DNA of 64,000 nt, taken from the NCBI RefSeq assembly GCF_041080815.1, contig NZ_CP160205.1, positions 4,092,001 to 4,156,000 on the forward strand, in the 5' to 3' direction. The position numbers and the translations under genes are program-made. The number at the start of each line of letters is the position of its first letter. Positions within the stretch are counted from its first letter, which is position 1. Source of the stretch: Mucilaginibacter yixingensis. Lineage in GTDB: Bacteria; Bacteroidota; Bacteroidia; Sphingobacteriales; Sphingobacteriaceae. The notes beneath the pieces are model-generated. The model ran no database searches and had not been told where the DNA came from. It saw only the letters and a program-made list of their open reading frames with translations. Shown here piece by piece: positions 54,498 to 62,525 of the stretch.

Positions 54498-55229
54498 TTA
54501 TTGATTACTCAGGGCCGTTACCTGGCCTATAATAATAATAGAAGGATAGGTTAAACCTTGCTCCTCTGCCAGTTGAGGCAACTTGCCAATTGGCCCTTTA
54601 ACAGATTTTTGGTGCGGCAGCGATGCATGCTGAATAATAGCAGCCGGCATATCACCCTTGCCCGCCTCTACATAAGTCTGCGCTATTAACGGCAGCTGTT
54701 TCATACCCATATATATAACTACAGTGGCATTGCTTTGCATAGCCAGGCGCAGGTCTTTTGGCAGGGCGCCGTCCTTCTTGGTACCGGTTACCACCCAGAT
54801 GCCTTCGCTCAGTGCACGGTGTGTTAAGGGGATATCTTCAAAGCCAGAGGCCTGCATACTGGTAATTCCAGGAATAAATTGGGTTTCTATGCCTAAACTT
54901 CTTGCAAAAAGCACTTCTTCAAAGCCTCTTCCAAAGATAAATGGATCTCCGCCTTTTAAACGCACCACATTTCCTTTAGTAAAAGCATAATGCTTTATTA
55001 ATTCGTGTATACTTTCCTGTGGCGTATAATCACGGTAAGGCTGTTTACCTACATATACTTTTTCGCAATCCGGGCGCGTAAAATCAAGTAACTCTTTGTT
55101 AGCCAGGTTATCATACAGCACAACGTCGGCCTCCTGAAGGGCTTTATACCCCTTCAAAGTCAGCAATTCCGGGTCTCCGGGGCCTGCACCTAGCACAATT
55201 AATCGGGGTTTTATAACTTTTTCGCTCAT
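54498..55229 (-). CDS. cobA: Uroporphyrinogen-III C-methyltransferase
   Basis: SAM-dependent methyltransferase making precorrin-2, the first step to siroheme, 243 residues. The N-terminal LIVLGAGPGDPELLTLKGYKAL and VVRLKGGDPFIFGRGFEE are the two family signatures; SLPHQKSVKGPIGKL and PSIIIIGQVTALSN close the chain. Siroheme is the cofactor of the NirB product encoded divergently 282 bp away, so the two are functionally linked. It has no CysG dehydrogenase/ferrochelatase domains, so a separate enzyme must finish siroheme. Confidence 0.96.
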   Translation of the reverse strand: MSEKVIKPRLIVLGAGPGDPELLTLKGYKALQEADVVLYDNLANKELLDFTRPDCEKVYVGKQPYRDYTPQESIHELIKHYAFTKGNVVRLKGGDPFIFGRGFEEVLFARSLGIETQFIPGITSMQASGFEDIPLTHRALSEGIWVVTGTKKDGALPKDLRLAMQSNATVVIYMGMKQLPLIAQTYVEAGKGDMPAAIIQHASLPHQKSVKGPIGKLPQLAEEQGLTYPSIIIIGQVTALSNQ

Positions 55230-55511
55230 ATTTTGTTAAAAATCACAACAAACAATCAGAATTACCAAGCATTTATCCAAAAATACGTCTATAAATATGA
55301 TTTACATCATAAAATTTTGATAAAAAACATCATTTTTGATCCATAAATATTGCAACAATCATAAAAATCACACAAAAACAAGTTTTTTTTGTCCAAAAAT
55401 TATGATGATTGGTACATAAATTAGTAATATTGTCTAAACGAAATGCAAATCGGTCGCAAATTGATGAGCTTTCGCAGTTTAAGATTGCTTTAACACTTTA
55501 AAAAATAGAAT
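55230..55511. promoter_or_regulatory. Divergent cobA/nirB control region with Fnr-like palindrome
   Basis: ATGATTTACATCAT at 55297-55310 is a palindrome of the TGAT-N4-ATCA type used by Crp/Fnr regulators. A TAATATTG box near 55423 resembles a -7 element for nirB. A Crp/Fnr regulator is encoded 3 kb downstream, so a nitrogen- or oxygen-responsive control of both directions is plausible. The region is very A/T-rich. Confidence 0.5.
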
Positions 55512-58001
55512 ATGTCTAAACCAACCATCGTAGTAGTTGGCAATGGCATGGTAGGTTACAAGTTTTGCGAGAAACTCATAGCCCGGTCATCAGCCTTTCA
55601 GATCATAGTTTTTGGCGAAGAACCCCGCCGCGCTTATGATCGCGTTCACCTGAGTGAATACTTTGCCGGCAAAACCGCCGAAGACCTTTCTATGTCGCCT
55701 GCCGACTGGTATGCCGAGAACAACATCAACCTTTACCTTGATGATCCGGTTCAGGAAATTGACCGCCACAATAAAACCATCCACTCTTTAAAAGGTGTTA
55801 CCATAAAGTACGATTACCTGGTACTGGCCACCGGCTCATCTGCCTTTGTGCCCGATGTTCCAGGAATTAACAAAGATGGTGTTTTTGTTTATCGTACCAT
55901 CGAAGATTTAGATCTGATTAAAGCATATGCTGCAAACGCCAAAAGCGGCGCCGTTATGGGCGGCGGTCTTTTAGGCCTTGAAGCCGCAAAAGCACTGATA
56001 GATCTGGGCATTCAAGAAACCCACGTTATAGAATTTGCGCCACGCCTGATGCCGCGCCAGATTGATACTGCAGGCAGCGCTATGCTGCAAGCCAAACTGG
56101 AGCAACTGGGCTTGCGTATCCATTTAAATAAAAGCACTGCATCTATAGACGGCGACCACAAAGTTGAATCACTGCGATTTAATGATGACAGCGCTCTACC
56201 AACAGACATGCTGGTTATCTCGGCCGGTATCCGTCCGCGCGATGAGTTGGCCCGCCTGGCCGGCCTGCATGTAGGCACCCGCGGTGGTATCCTGGTGAAC
56301 GACTTTATGCAAACCAGCGATGAAACCATTTTTGCCATTGGCGAATGCGCCCTGCACGAAGGCATGATTTACGGACTGGTTGCCCCAGGCTATGAAATGG
56401 CCGACGTGGTGGTTAACCAGATTGCCGGCGGCGAAAAATCATTCAAAGGCTTTGACATGAGCACCAAGCTAAAACTGATTGGTGTAGATGTAGCCAGCTT
56501 TGGCGATGCCTTTATTAGCGAGCCTGCCTGCCGTACCATTGTTTTTGAAGACACCCACAAGGGCATCTACAAACGCATCAACATCAGCACTGATGGCAAA
56601 TTACTTTTAGGCGGCATCTTAATTGGCGATGCAGACGCTTACAACATGCTACTGCAAACCGTTAACAACAAACTTGCCCTGCCACCAAACCCTGAAGATA
56701 TGATTCTGGGATCTCGCGGCGGCGAGCAAAGCGAAGGTGCCGGTGTAATGAGCCTACCCGAAGATGCTTTGATCTGCTCATGCGAGGCCGTTACCAAAGG
56801 TGGCATTTGCGATGCCGTGAACGACGGAGCTTGCAGCCTGGATGATGTAAAGAAATGCACCAAAGCCGGAACCGGCTGCGGCGGCTGCGTACCGATGGTA
56901 AAAGACCTGATTGCAGGCACCCTGAAAGCCAACGGACAGTACGTTAAAAACGTAATCTGCGAGCACTTTGATTACTCTCGTCAGGAATTATATGACCTGA
57001 TCAAGATCAACAATATTAAAAACTACGATCTGGCATTGGACCACTTTGGTCGCGGTGATGGTTGCGAAACCTGTAAGCCACTGGTAGCCAGCATTATGTC
57101 AAGCTTATGGAATGACGTTATTGTAAAACAAGACACCATTCAGGATAGCAACGACCGCTTCCTGGCCAACATCCAGAAAGGTGGCACCTACTCGGTAGTA
57201 CCACGCATCCCAGGCGGCGAGATCACTCCAGAGAAACTGATTGTTATTGGCCAGGTTGCACAGAAATACGGCTTGTACACCAAAATTACCGGCGGTCAGC
57301 GCATCGATTTATTCGGCGCACACATGAACGATTTGCCGGAAATCTGGGAAGAACTAATCAATGCAGGCTTCGAAAGCGGACACGCTTACGGCAAAGCATT
57401 GCGTACCGTAAAAAGCTGTGTAGGCAGCACCTGGTGTCGCTTTGGCTTACACGATAGCGTATCATTCGCCATCGAAATTGAAGAACGTTACAAAGGCATC
57501 CGCGCACCACACAAATTAAAAGGCGGCGTGAGCGGTTGTATCCGCGAGTGCGCCGAAGCACAAGGCAAAGACTTTGGCATTATTGCTACCGAAAAAGGCT
57601 GGAACCTGTACATCTGCGGTAACGGCGGCTCAAAACCACAGCACGCCCAGTTACTGGCTGCCGATATTGACGACAAAACACTGATCAAATACCTCGACAG
57701 ATTCCTGATGTTCTACATCAAAACTGCCGATCCACTTACCCGTACCGCCACATGGCTGAACAAAATGGAAGGCGGCATGAGCTATCTGAAAAATGTGATC
57801 CTTAACGACAGTTTAGGTATCAACGCCCAACTGGAAGAGGAAATGCAATTACTGGTAGACACCTTCCATTGCGAGTGGAAAGAGGTAGTAAATAACCCTG
57901 AGCTACGCAAACGCTTCCAGCATTTTGTAAACGCGCCAGCCGAGAAAGACCCTAACGTGAAATTCGAGGGAATGCGCGATCAGATAAAAGCAACCTGGTA
58001 A
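55512..58001 (+). CDS. nirB: Nitrite reductase (NADH) large subunit
   Basis: Cytoplasmic assimilatory nitrite reductase, six-electron reduction of nitrite to ammonium, 829 residues. The N-terminal FAD/NAD domain has VVGNGMVGYKFCEKL and AVMGGGLLGLEAAKAL. The BFD-like [2Fe-2S] domain shows CSCEAVTKGG and CTKAGTGCGGC. The C-terminal half has SCVGSTWCRFG and GCIRECAEAQGKDFG, the siroheme/[4Fe-4S] ligands. All expected domains are complete. It is followed after 88 bp by nirD, with cobA divergent upstream. Confidence 0.97.
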   Translation: MSKPTIVVVGNGMVGYKFCEKLIARSSAFQIIVFGEEPRRAYDRVHLSEYFAGKTAEDLSMSPADWYAENNINLYLDDPVQEIDRHNKTIHSLKGVTIKYDYLVLATGSSAFVPDVPGINKDGVFVYRTIEDLDLIKAYAANAKSGAVMGGGLLGLEAAKALIDLGIQETHVIEFAPRLMPRQIDTAGSAMLQAKLEQLGLRIHLNKSTASIDGDHKVESLRFNDDSALPTDMLVISAGIRPRDELARLAGLHVGTRGGILVNDFMQTSDETIFAIGECALHEGMIYGLVAPGYEMADVVVNQIAGGEKSFKGFDMSTKLKLIGVDVASFGDAFISEPACRTIVFEDTHKGIYKRINISTDGKLLLGGILIGDADAYNMLLQTVNNKLALPPNPEDMILGSRGGEQSEGAGVMSLPEDALICSCEAVTKGGICDAVNDGACSLDDVKKCTKAGTGCGGCVPMVKDLIAGTLKANGQYVKNVICEHFDYSRQELYDLIKINNIKNYDLALDHFGRGDGCETCKPLVASIMSSLWNDVIVKQDTIQDSNDRFLANIQKGGTYSVVPRIPGGEITPEKLIVIGQVAQKYGLYTKITGGQRIDLFGAHMNDLPEIWEELINAGFESGHAYGKALRTVKSCVGSTWCRFGLHDSVSFAIEIEERYKGIRAPHKLKGGVSGCIRECAEAQGKDFGIIATEKGWNLYICGNGGSKPQHAQLLAADIDDKTLIKYLDRFLMFYIKTADPLTRTATWLNKMEGGMSYLKNVILNDSLGINAQLEEEMQLLVDTFHCEWKEVVNNPELRKRFQHFVNAPAEKDPNVKFEGMRDQIKATW

Positions 58002-58089
58002 GCTTAAGTACAATCACCAGAAAATACAATTAACAGTAAAAGATAACCACTCCAGGCGCTACCCGGCGCCTGGACCAAAACATACAACT

Positions 58090-58440
58090 ATGCAAGTAGT
58101 AGAAGCAATTGAATGGACCTTAGCTTGTTACAGCGACGATATTCCAGAAAACGGCGGTGCCTGCGTAAAATTAGGCGATGAGCAAATAGCTGTGTTTAAT
58201 TTTAACCGTCGTGGCGAGTGGTATGCTACACAAAATCTTTGCCCGCACAAGCAGCAGATGGTACTGTCCCGGGGCATGATCGGTAGTTCAGGTGAGGCTT
58301 GCGAGCCTAAAGTTGCCTGCCCTTTCCACAAAAAGACATTCTCCTTACTGAGCGGAGAGTGCCTGAGTGGAGAGGACTACCAGATCAAAACCTATCCCAT
58401 CAAGGTTGAAGATGGGAAGGTTTACATTGGCATTGTTTAA
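58090..58440 (+). CDS. nirD: Nitrite reductase small subunit
   Basis: Rieske-type subunit of 116 residues. The ligand pairs are both present: NLCPHKQQ (C51, H53) and ACPFHKKTF (C77, H80), so unlike enterobacterial NirD it appears able to hold a [2Fe-2S] cluster. It forms the nitrite reductase complex with the NirB product; same operon. Its stop overlaps the convergent Crp/Fnr gene by 4 bp. Confidence 0.95.
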   Translation: MQVVEAIEWTLACYSDDIPENGGACVKLGDEQIAVFNFNRRGEWYATQNLCPHKQQMVLSRGMIGSSGEACEPKVACPFHKKTFSLLSGECLSGEDYQIKTYPIKVEDGKVYIGIV

Positions 58441-59135
58441 TCAATTGATTGCACCAGCGCCGCAAGAGCATCGGCATTAATAATGGCAATGCTCTTGCCC
58501 GCAACCGCAATCATACGGTCATTTACCAGCTCGTTTATCACCCTAAAGACCGTTTCATAAGTAGCACCGGCAAATGATGCAAGATCCTGCCGGCTCAGCA
58601 CAATGTTAATAAACCCATCAGCGGTTACCCCAAACTGATCGCGCAGCTTTAGCAACGCATCAGCTACACGGCCCTTTACGGGCATATGGGCTAAATCGCG
58701 CATCCGGCGCTCTGCAGTACGCAGCTCGCTGGCAAAAAAGTTTACCAATTGAAAAGTCAACTCGCTGTTTACACGCAGCGTGCTTTCAAAAAACTTCATA
58801 TCTACATAGCAAACCACTGCGGGTTCTAATGCTATGGCCGAGATAGGATAGTTAAGATTTGAACCAATACCACGATGTCCCAATATAGCGCCATCCCTCG
58901 CAAAACGCAAAATAAGTTCTTTATCAGCGTCCCATTGCTTGGTTACCTTAATATTACCGTTATAAACAAAGTAAATACCGGTCACAGGGTCACCTTCTTT
59001 AAAAAGAACCTCCCCTTTTTTCAATTTAATATTGATTTTATTGCCACAAATGGCCGGACGCCACTCTTCCAGGCAGTTTTTACACATAAAACATGTGTTT
59101 GTATCGCAAAGCGAAGTATTTTTCTTGGTTTTCAA
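58437..59135 (-). CDS. Crp/Fnr-family regulator with N-terminal cysteine cluster
   Basis: Transcription factor of 232 residues. A cyclic-nucleotide-binding-like domain (KKGEVLFKEGDPVTGIYFVYNGNIKV) is followed by a Crp-type helix-turn-helix (LSRQDLASFAGATYETVFRVINEL). The N-terminus has four closely spaced cysteines, LCDTNTCFMCKNC (C9, C14, C17, C20), and a fifth in PAIC, so a redox or NO-sensitive Fe-S cluster is possible. The start is TTG 59135; an ATG before MCKNC would lose two of the cysteines. Located between nirD and the nitrate uptake genes, it is the likely regulator of both. Confidence 0.88.
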   Translation of the reverse strand: MKTKKNTSLCDTNTCFMCKNCLEEWRPAICGNKINIKLKKGEVLFKEGDPVTGIYFVYNGNIKVTKQWDADKELILRFARDGAILGHRGIGSNLNYPISAIALEPAVVCYVDMKFFESTLRVNSELTFQLVNFFASELRTAERRMRDLAHMPVKGRVADALLKLRDQFGVTADGFINIVLSRQDLASFAGATYETVFRVINELVNDRMIAVAGKSIAIINADALAALVQSID

Positions 59136-59624
59136 TGATTTTTATCCCGTTTGTTTAATGAGTACAAGAACTTTGACACAAATTAATAGATTTTGATTGT
59201 ATTTTTTAATGATTTATTATCAATTTCTACAAACTTTCATGACCAACACAATGATTTTACGAAGAAATCAAACAATCAAATTCAATTCAAATCAAAAAAT
59301 CACCAAAAAACCTAAAAATAAGATTGAAAATTTCTCATTTTTCATATCATTTACAATTTATGTTTTGAATTTTTATCAAAAAATTATGTTTTAGCTGACA
59401 ACCATCACAAAAATTAGGCAAAAACAACAAAATGTTAGCGATTTTTTATTAAAAGCGATATATTTATAAAAATCGAGCTCGGTAAATGATCACTTTTTTA
59501 ACAAAACAATCATCAATGCAGAAAAATTAGAAAAGATATCAAAAAAAAGCCCCGCCAAGGAGGTCGCAGTCCAAGGCAGGGTAAACAGTTTTCAATCGCT
59601 TTAACAAATTAAAAAACTTGCCAA
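59136..59624. other. Control region between Crp/Fnr gene and porin gene
   Basis: This 489-bp gap is very A/T-rich. It contains the promoters of the regulator (minus) and of the porin-narK-nasA operon (plus), partial TGAT/ATCA motifs (for example TGATTTATTATCA near 59209, five-base spacing), and a strong hairpin at 59552-59583. A 65-codon open frame in it is A/T-driven and not called. Confidence 0.5.
59552..59583. terminator. Hairpin in the porin leader / minus-strand terminator
   Basis: CCCCGCC and GGCAGGG pair with one mismatch, with an inner GGA/TCC pair, forming a stem of about 12 bp. On the minus strand it is followed by CTTTTTTTT, a textbook terminator; on the plus strand it is a structured 5' leader about 40 bp before the porin start. 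Either role is possible. Confidence 0.6.
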
Positions 59625-61157
59625 ATGTACAAAATTGTATTTAAACAATACACGGTTGTCCTACTTGCCTTTTGCCTCTCGCTAAGTGCGTTGACTGCCA
59701 AAGCCCAGCTTACGCTGAGCGGTCAGTTAAGGCCCCGCACAGAACTACGCGACGGCTATGGCACCCTGGAAACCGACGGCAGCAAAAATGCTGCTTTTAT
59801 ATCTCAACGAACGCGTTTAACACTCAATTATCGCTCTAATCGCCTCATTTTTCAAACCACTGTACAAGATGTTCGCTTGTGGGGACAAGATGCCTCAACC
59901 ATTACTGTAACCGATGGTTCACGTTTGGGCATCCACGAAGCCTGGGCAGAAATTATCTTATCTAACAAAAAAGATACATCATTTAAAGTATCTCCGCTGG
60001 ATTACTTCGCCATCAAAATTGGTCGCCAGGAGATTTCTTATGATGACGAACGCCTGCTGGGCGGACTGGACTGGACCCAACAAGGCCGCCGCCACGATGC
60101 CATTGTACTGAAAGCCCTGCAAAGCGGCTGGCAATTTGATCTGGGTGCCGCCTTTAACCAAAATAGCGATGCTATTAATTATAACGGCACTTATTACACC
60201 CCGGCCAACGTTCCTGCTACTGTTAAAGACAGCAACGGCAACCTGGTTAACACCCCTGCCGGTATGATTCCGCTCACCAACGCTTCGGGTAACAGCTCAA
60301 AAACCGGCAGCCTGGCACTGCTGAATCCACCAAGCACTAACGGACTGAACCAGAACTACAAAGCTCTGCAGTACCTATACCTTGCAAAGAAATTGAACAA
60401 AACCAAGGTATCTGCCCTGTTCCTGACAGATCAGTTTGGCAAATACAAGCTGGATTCTGTTAAAAACACCGCTGGTACAGATGTAGGTTACGTTTACGGC
60501 TACCGCTTTAACCAACCAGGTGTTAACCTGCGCTATACAACAGGTTTATTAATTAACCCTGTACTGGGCAGCAAAAACGAGTGGGCATTTACCGGTGGCT
60601 ATTACCACCAGGGCGGCCATGACAAAGATGGTTTAAGCCTGAATGCCTATATGTTCACCCTATCGGCGGCTTATGCTCCCGGAAAAGTAGGTGTTACAGC
60701 AGGTTGGGATTACATGTCAGGCAATGATGTCTTTTCAGGATCTACTCAAAGCCATCGCTTTGACCCGCTTTACGGTACACCGCACAAATTTTGGGGATAT
60801 ATGGATTATTTCTACGTAGCCAGCGGTTCGCCGATTGGTGGCTTGAGCAATCCGTACCTGAAACTAAAATATACATCAGCCAACAAACGCTTTACTACCG
60901 AACTGGCCGACCATTACTTCATGCTGGCCGGCGAGCAGAAAGACGTTACAGGCGCCCCTGTAAGCAAATACCTGGGCACCGAATTGGATCTGACTACTGG
61001 TTACAAGCTTAACAAAGTTACGCAGGCAACGCTGGGTGTATCATACATGGCAGCCACCCGCAGCATGGAGTATGCTAAAAGCATTACCCCAGGCACTGCC
61101 AAGTTAAACCCGGTATGGGCTTATTTACAAATTAACATTACTCCTCAATTTTTATAA
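59625..61157 (+). CDS. Outer-membrane alginate-export-type porin in nitrate operon
   Basis: Exported beta-barrel protein of 510 residues. The signal peptide is VVLLAFCLSLSALTAKAQ. The mature part begins LTLSGQLRPRTELRDGYG and continues with repeating amphipathic strands (FISQRTRLTLNYRSNRLIFQTTVQDVRLWGQ, FAIKIGRQEISYDDERLLGGLDWTQQGRRHDA), typical of the alginate_exp family, and it ends with an aromatic residue (PQFL). In this context, upstream of narK and nasA, it is likely a nitrate or anion porin rather than an alginate exporter. Operon with the two genes downstream. Confidence 0.88.
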   Translation: MYKIVFKQYTVVLLAFCLSLSALTAKAQLTLSGQLRPRTELRDGYGTLETDGSKNAAFISQRTRLTLNYRSNRLIFQTTVQDVRLWGQDASTITVTDGSRLGIHEAWAEIILSNKKDTSFKVSPLDYFAIKIGRQEISYDDERLLGGLDWTQQGRRHDAIVLKALQSGWQFDLGAAFNQNSDAINYNGTYYTPANVPATVKDSNGNLVNTPAGMIPLTNASGNSSKTGSLALLNPPSTNGLNQNYKALQYLYLAKKLNKTKVSALFLTDQFGKYKLDSVKNTAGTDVGYVYGYRFNQPGVNLRYTTGLLINPVLGSKNEWAFTGGYYHQGGHDKDGLSLNAYMFTLSAAYAPGKVGVTAGWDYMSGNDVFSGSTQSHRFDPLYGTPHKFWGYMDYFYVASGSPIGGLSNPYLKLKYTSANKRFTTELADHYFMLAGEQKDVTGAPVSKYLGTELDLTTGYKLNKVTQATLGVSYMAATRSMEYAKSITPGTAKLNPVWAYLQINITPQFL

Positions 61158-61164
61158 CAATCAC

Positions 61165-61203
61165 CTCTTCCCCCGCCCTCTCATTTGAGAGGGTTTGGGA
61201 GGG
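61165..61203. repeat. Short intergenic palindrome (CCCTCTCATTTGAGAGGG)
   Basis: CCCTCTCATTTGAGAGGG is a perfect stem, flanked by CCTCTTCCCCC and GGGAGGGG. Same general type as the repeat at 1372-1501. It sits between the porin and narK genes. Confidence 0.65.
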
Positions 61204-61211
61204 GTTAAAAT

Positions 61212-62507
61212 TTGAATAAGATGGAAAAGCAACTCACCAAACTCAACATATTCTCGGGCAAGGGAATACAAATGCGAACGTTTCATATCACGTGGCTGAT
61301 GTTCTTCGTGTGTTTCTTTGGCTGGTTCGGCCTCGCTCCGCTGATGCCTACTATCCGCGCCGAATTGCACCTGACCAAGGGACAAATTGGCAATATCATG
61401 ATCGCCTCTGTGGGTTCTACTATCCTGGCTCGCCTCATCATCGGTAAACTGTGTGATTTGTGGGGACCGCGTAAAACAGCTATCCGTCTGTTGCTGGTTG
61501 GCTCGTTGCCGGTATTCTTTGTAGGCTTGGCGCATAGCTATGCCACCTTCCTGATGTTCAGGTTAGCTATCGGCGTTATCGGTGCATCTTTCGTTATCAC
61601 CCAGTTCCATACTTCTATGATGTTTGCGCCTAATATTAAAGGTACTGCCAACGCTGTAACCGGCGGTTGGGGTAACCTGGGCGGTGGTGTAACCAATATG
61701 GTAATGCCATTAATTTTTGCAGCCATTGTAGGTTTTGGCTACACACCTGCAGAAGCATGGAGATATGCGATGATTGTTCCGGGTGTGATGATGCTGCTGG
61801 TTGCCTTTTTATACTACAAGTTTACTAAGGACACTCCTGACGGCAACTTTGATGAGATTGGTCGCAAAAATGAGTCAACCAAAACTGATTGGTCAATTCT
61901 GGCCGACTGGCGCATCTGGGCCCTTACACTGGCCTACGCCATGTGTTTCGGTATGGAAGTAACTTTTGACAACGTTGCCTCGCTGCACTTTGTAGATAAT
62001 TTCCACCTGTCACAAGGTCGTGCCGGTTTCTGGGCAGGCATCTTCGGGTCAATGAACCTGTTTGCACGTGCACTAGGCGGTATCGTATCAGACAAAGTGG
62101 GTAAAAAACACGGTATGCGCGGCAAAGGCCTGTTACTGGCCGGTGTGCTGTTACTGGAAGGCTGCGGGCTGATCTTGTTTGCTCAAGCCGGTTCATTAAT
62201 GGTAGCCATTATTTCAATGCTAACTTTCGCGCTGTTCCTTAAAATGTCTAACGGTGCTACTTACGGCATTGTGCCTTTTGTAAACCAGAAAAATGTAGGC
62301 CTGGTAAGCGGCATTGTTGGTGCGGGCGGTAACCTGGGCGGCATGCTGTTTGGCTTCCTGTTCAAATCAAGCACCATTACTTATGTACAGGCCTTCACTT
62401 ACATCGGCTATACGGTTATCGCGGTATCATTAATTGTATTGATCACCCGTTTCCGTAAACAAACAGCCGAAGAAACCGAAAGTAAAACTGCGTTAGCAAC
62501 TGCTTAA
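61212..62507 (+). CDS. NarK/NasA-type nitrate/nitrite MFS transporter
   Basis: Twelve-TM major facilitator of 431 residues. The N-terminus ends in TWLMFFVCFFGWFGLAPLMPTIRAEL; the nitrate signature is GGWGNLGGGVTNMVMPLIF in the first half and GIVGAGGNLGGMLFGFLF in the second, both present. It is the inner-membrane nitrate uptake system for the cytoplasmic reductase NasA encoded next. An ATG at 61221 is an equally good start (MEKQLTKLNIFSG). Confidence 0.94.
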   Translation: MNKMEKQLTKLNIFSGKGIQMRTFHITWLMFFVCFFGWFGLAPLMPTIRAELHLTKGQIGNIMIASVGSTILARLIIGKLCDLWGPRKTAIRLLLVGSLPVFFVGLAHSYATFLMFRLAIGVIGASFVITQFHTSMMFAPNIKGTANAVTGGWGNLGGGVTNMVMPLIFAAIVGFGYTPAEAWRYAMIVPGVMMLLVAFLYYKFTKDTPDGNFDEIGRKNESTKTDWSILADWRIWALTLAYAMCFGMEVTFDNVASLHFVDNFHLSQGRAGFWAGIFGSMNLFARALGGIVSDKVGKKHGMRGKGLLLAGVLLLEGCGLILFAQAGSLMVAIISMLTFALFLKMSNGATYGIVPFVNQKNVGLVSGIVGAGGNLGGMLFGFLFKSSTITYVQAFTYIGYTVIAVSLIVLITRFRKQTAEETESKTALATA

Positions 62508-62525
62508 TATTAAACAATACAGATC

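Noticed and set aside
59209..59221. TGATTTATTATCA as an Fnr box upstream of the regulator
   Set aside because: The half-site spacing is five instead of four bases; in A/T-rich DNA such matches are expected by chance.
59197..59394. 65-codon frame in the control region before the porin gene
   Set aside because: Its lysine/asparagine/phenylalanine-rich composition follows directly from A/T-rich DNA.
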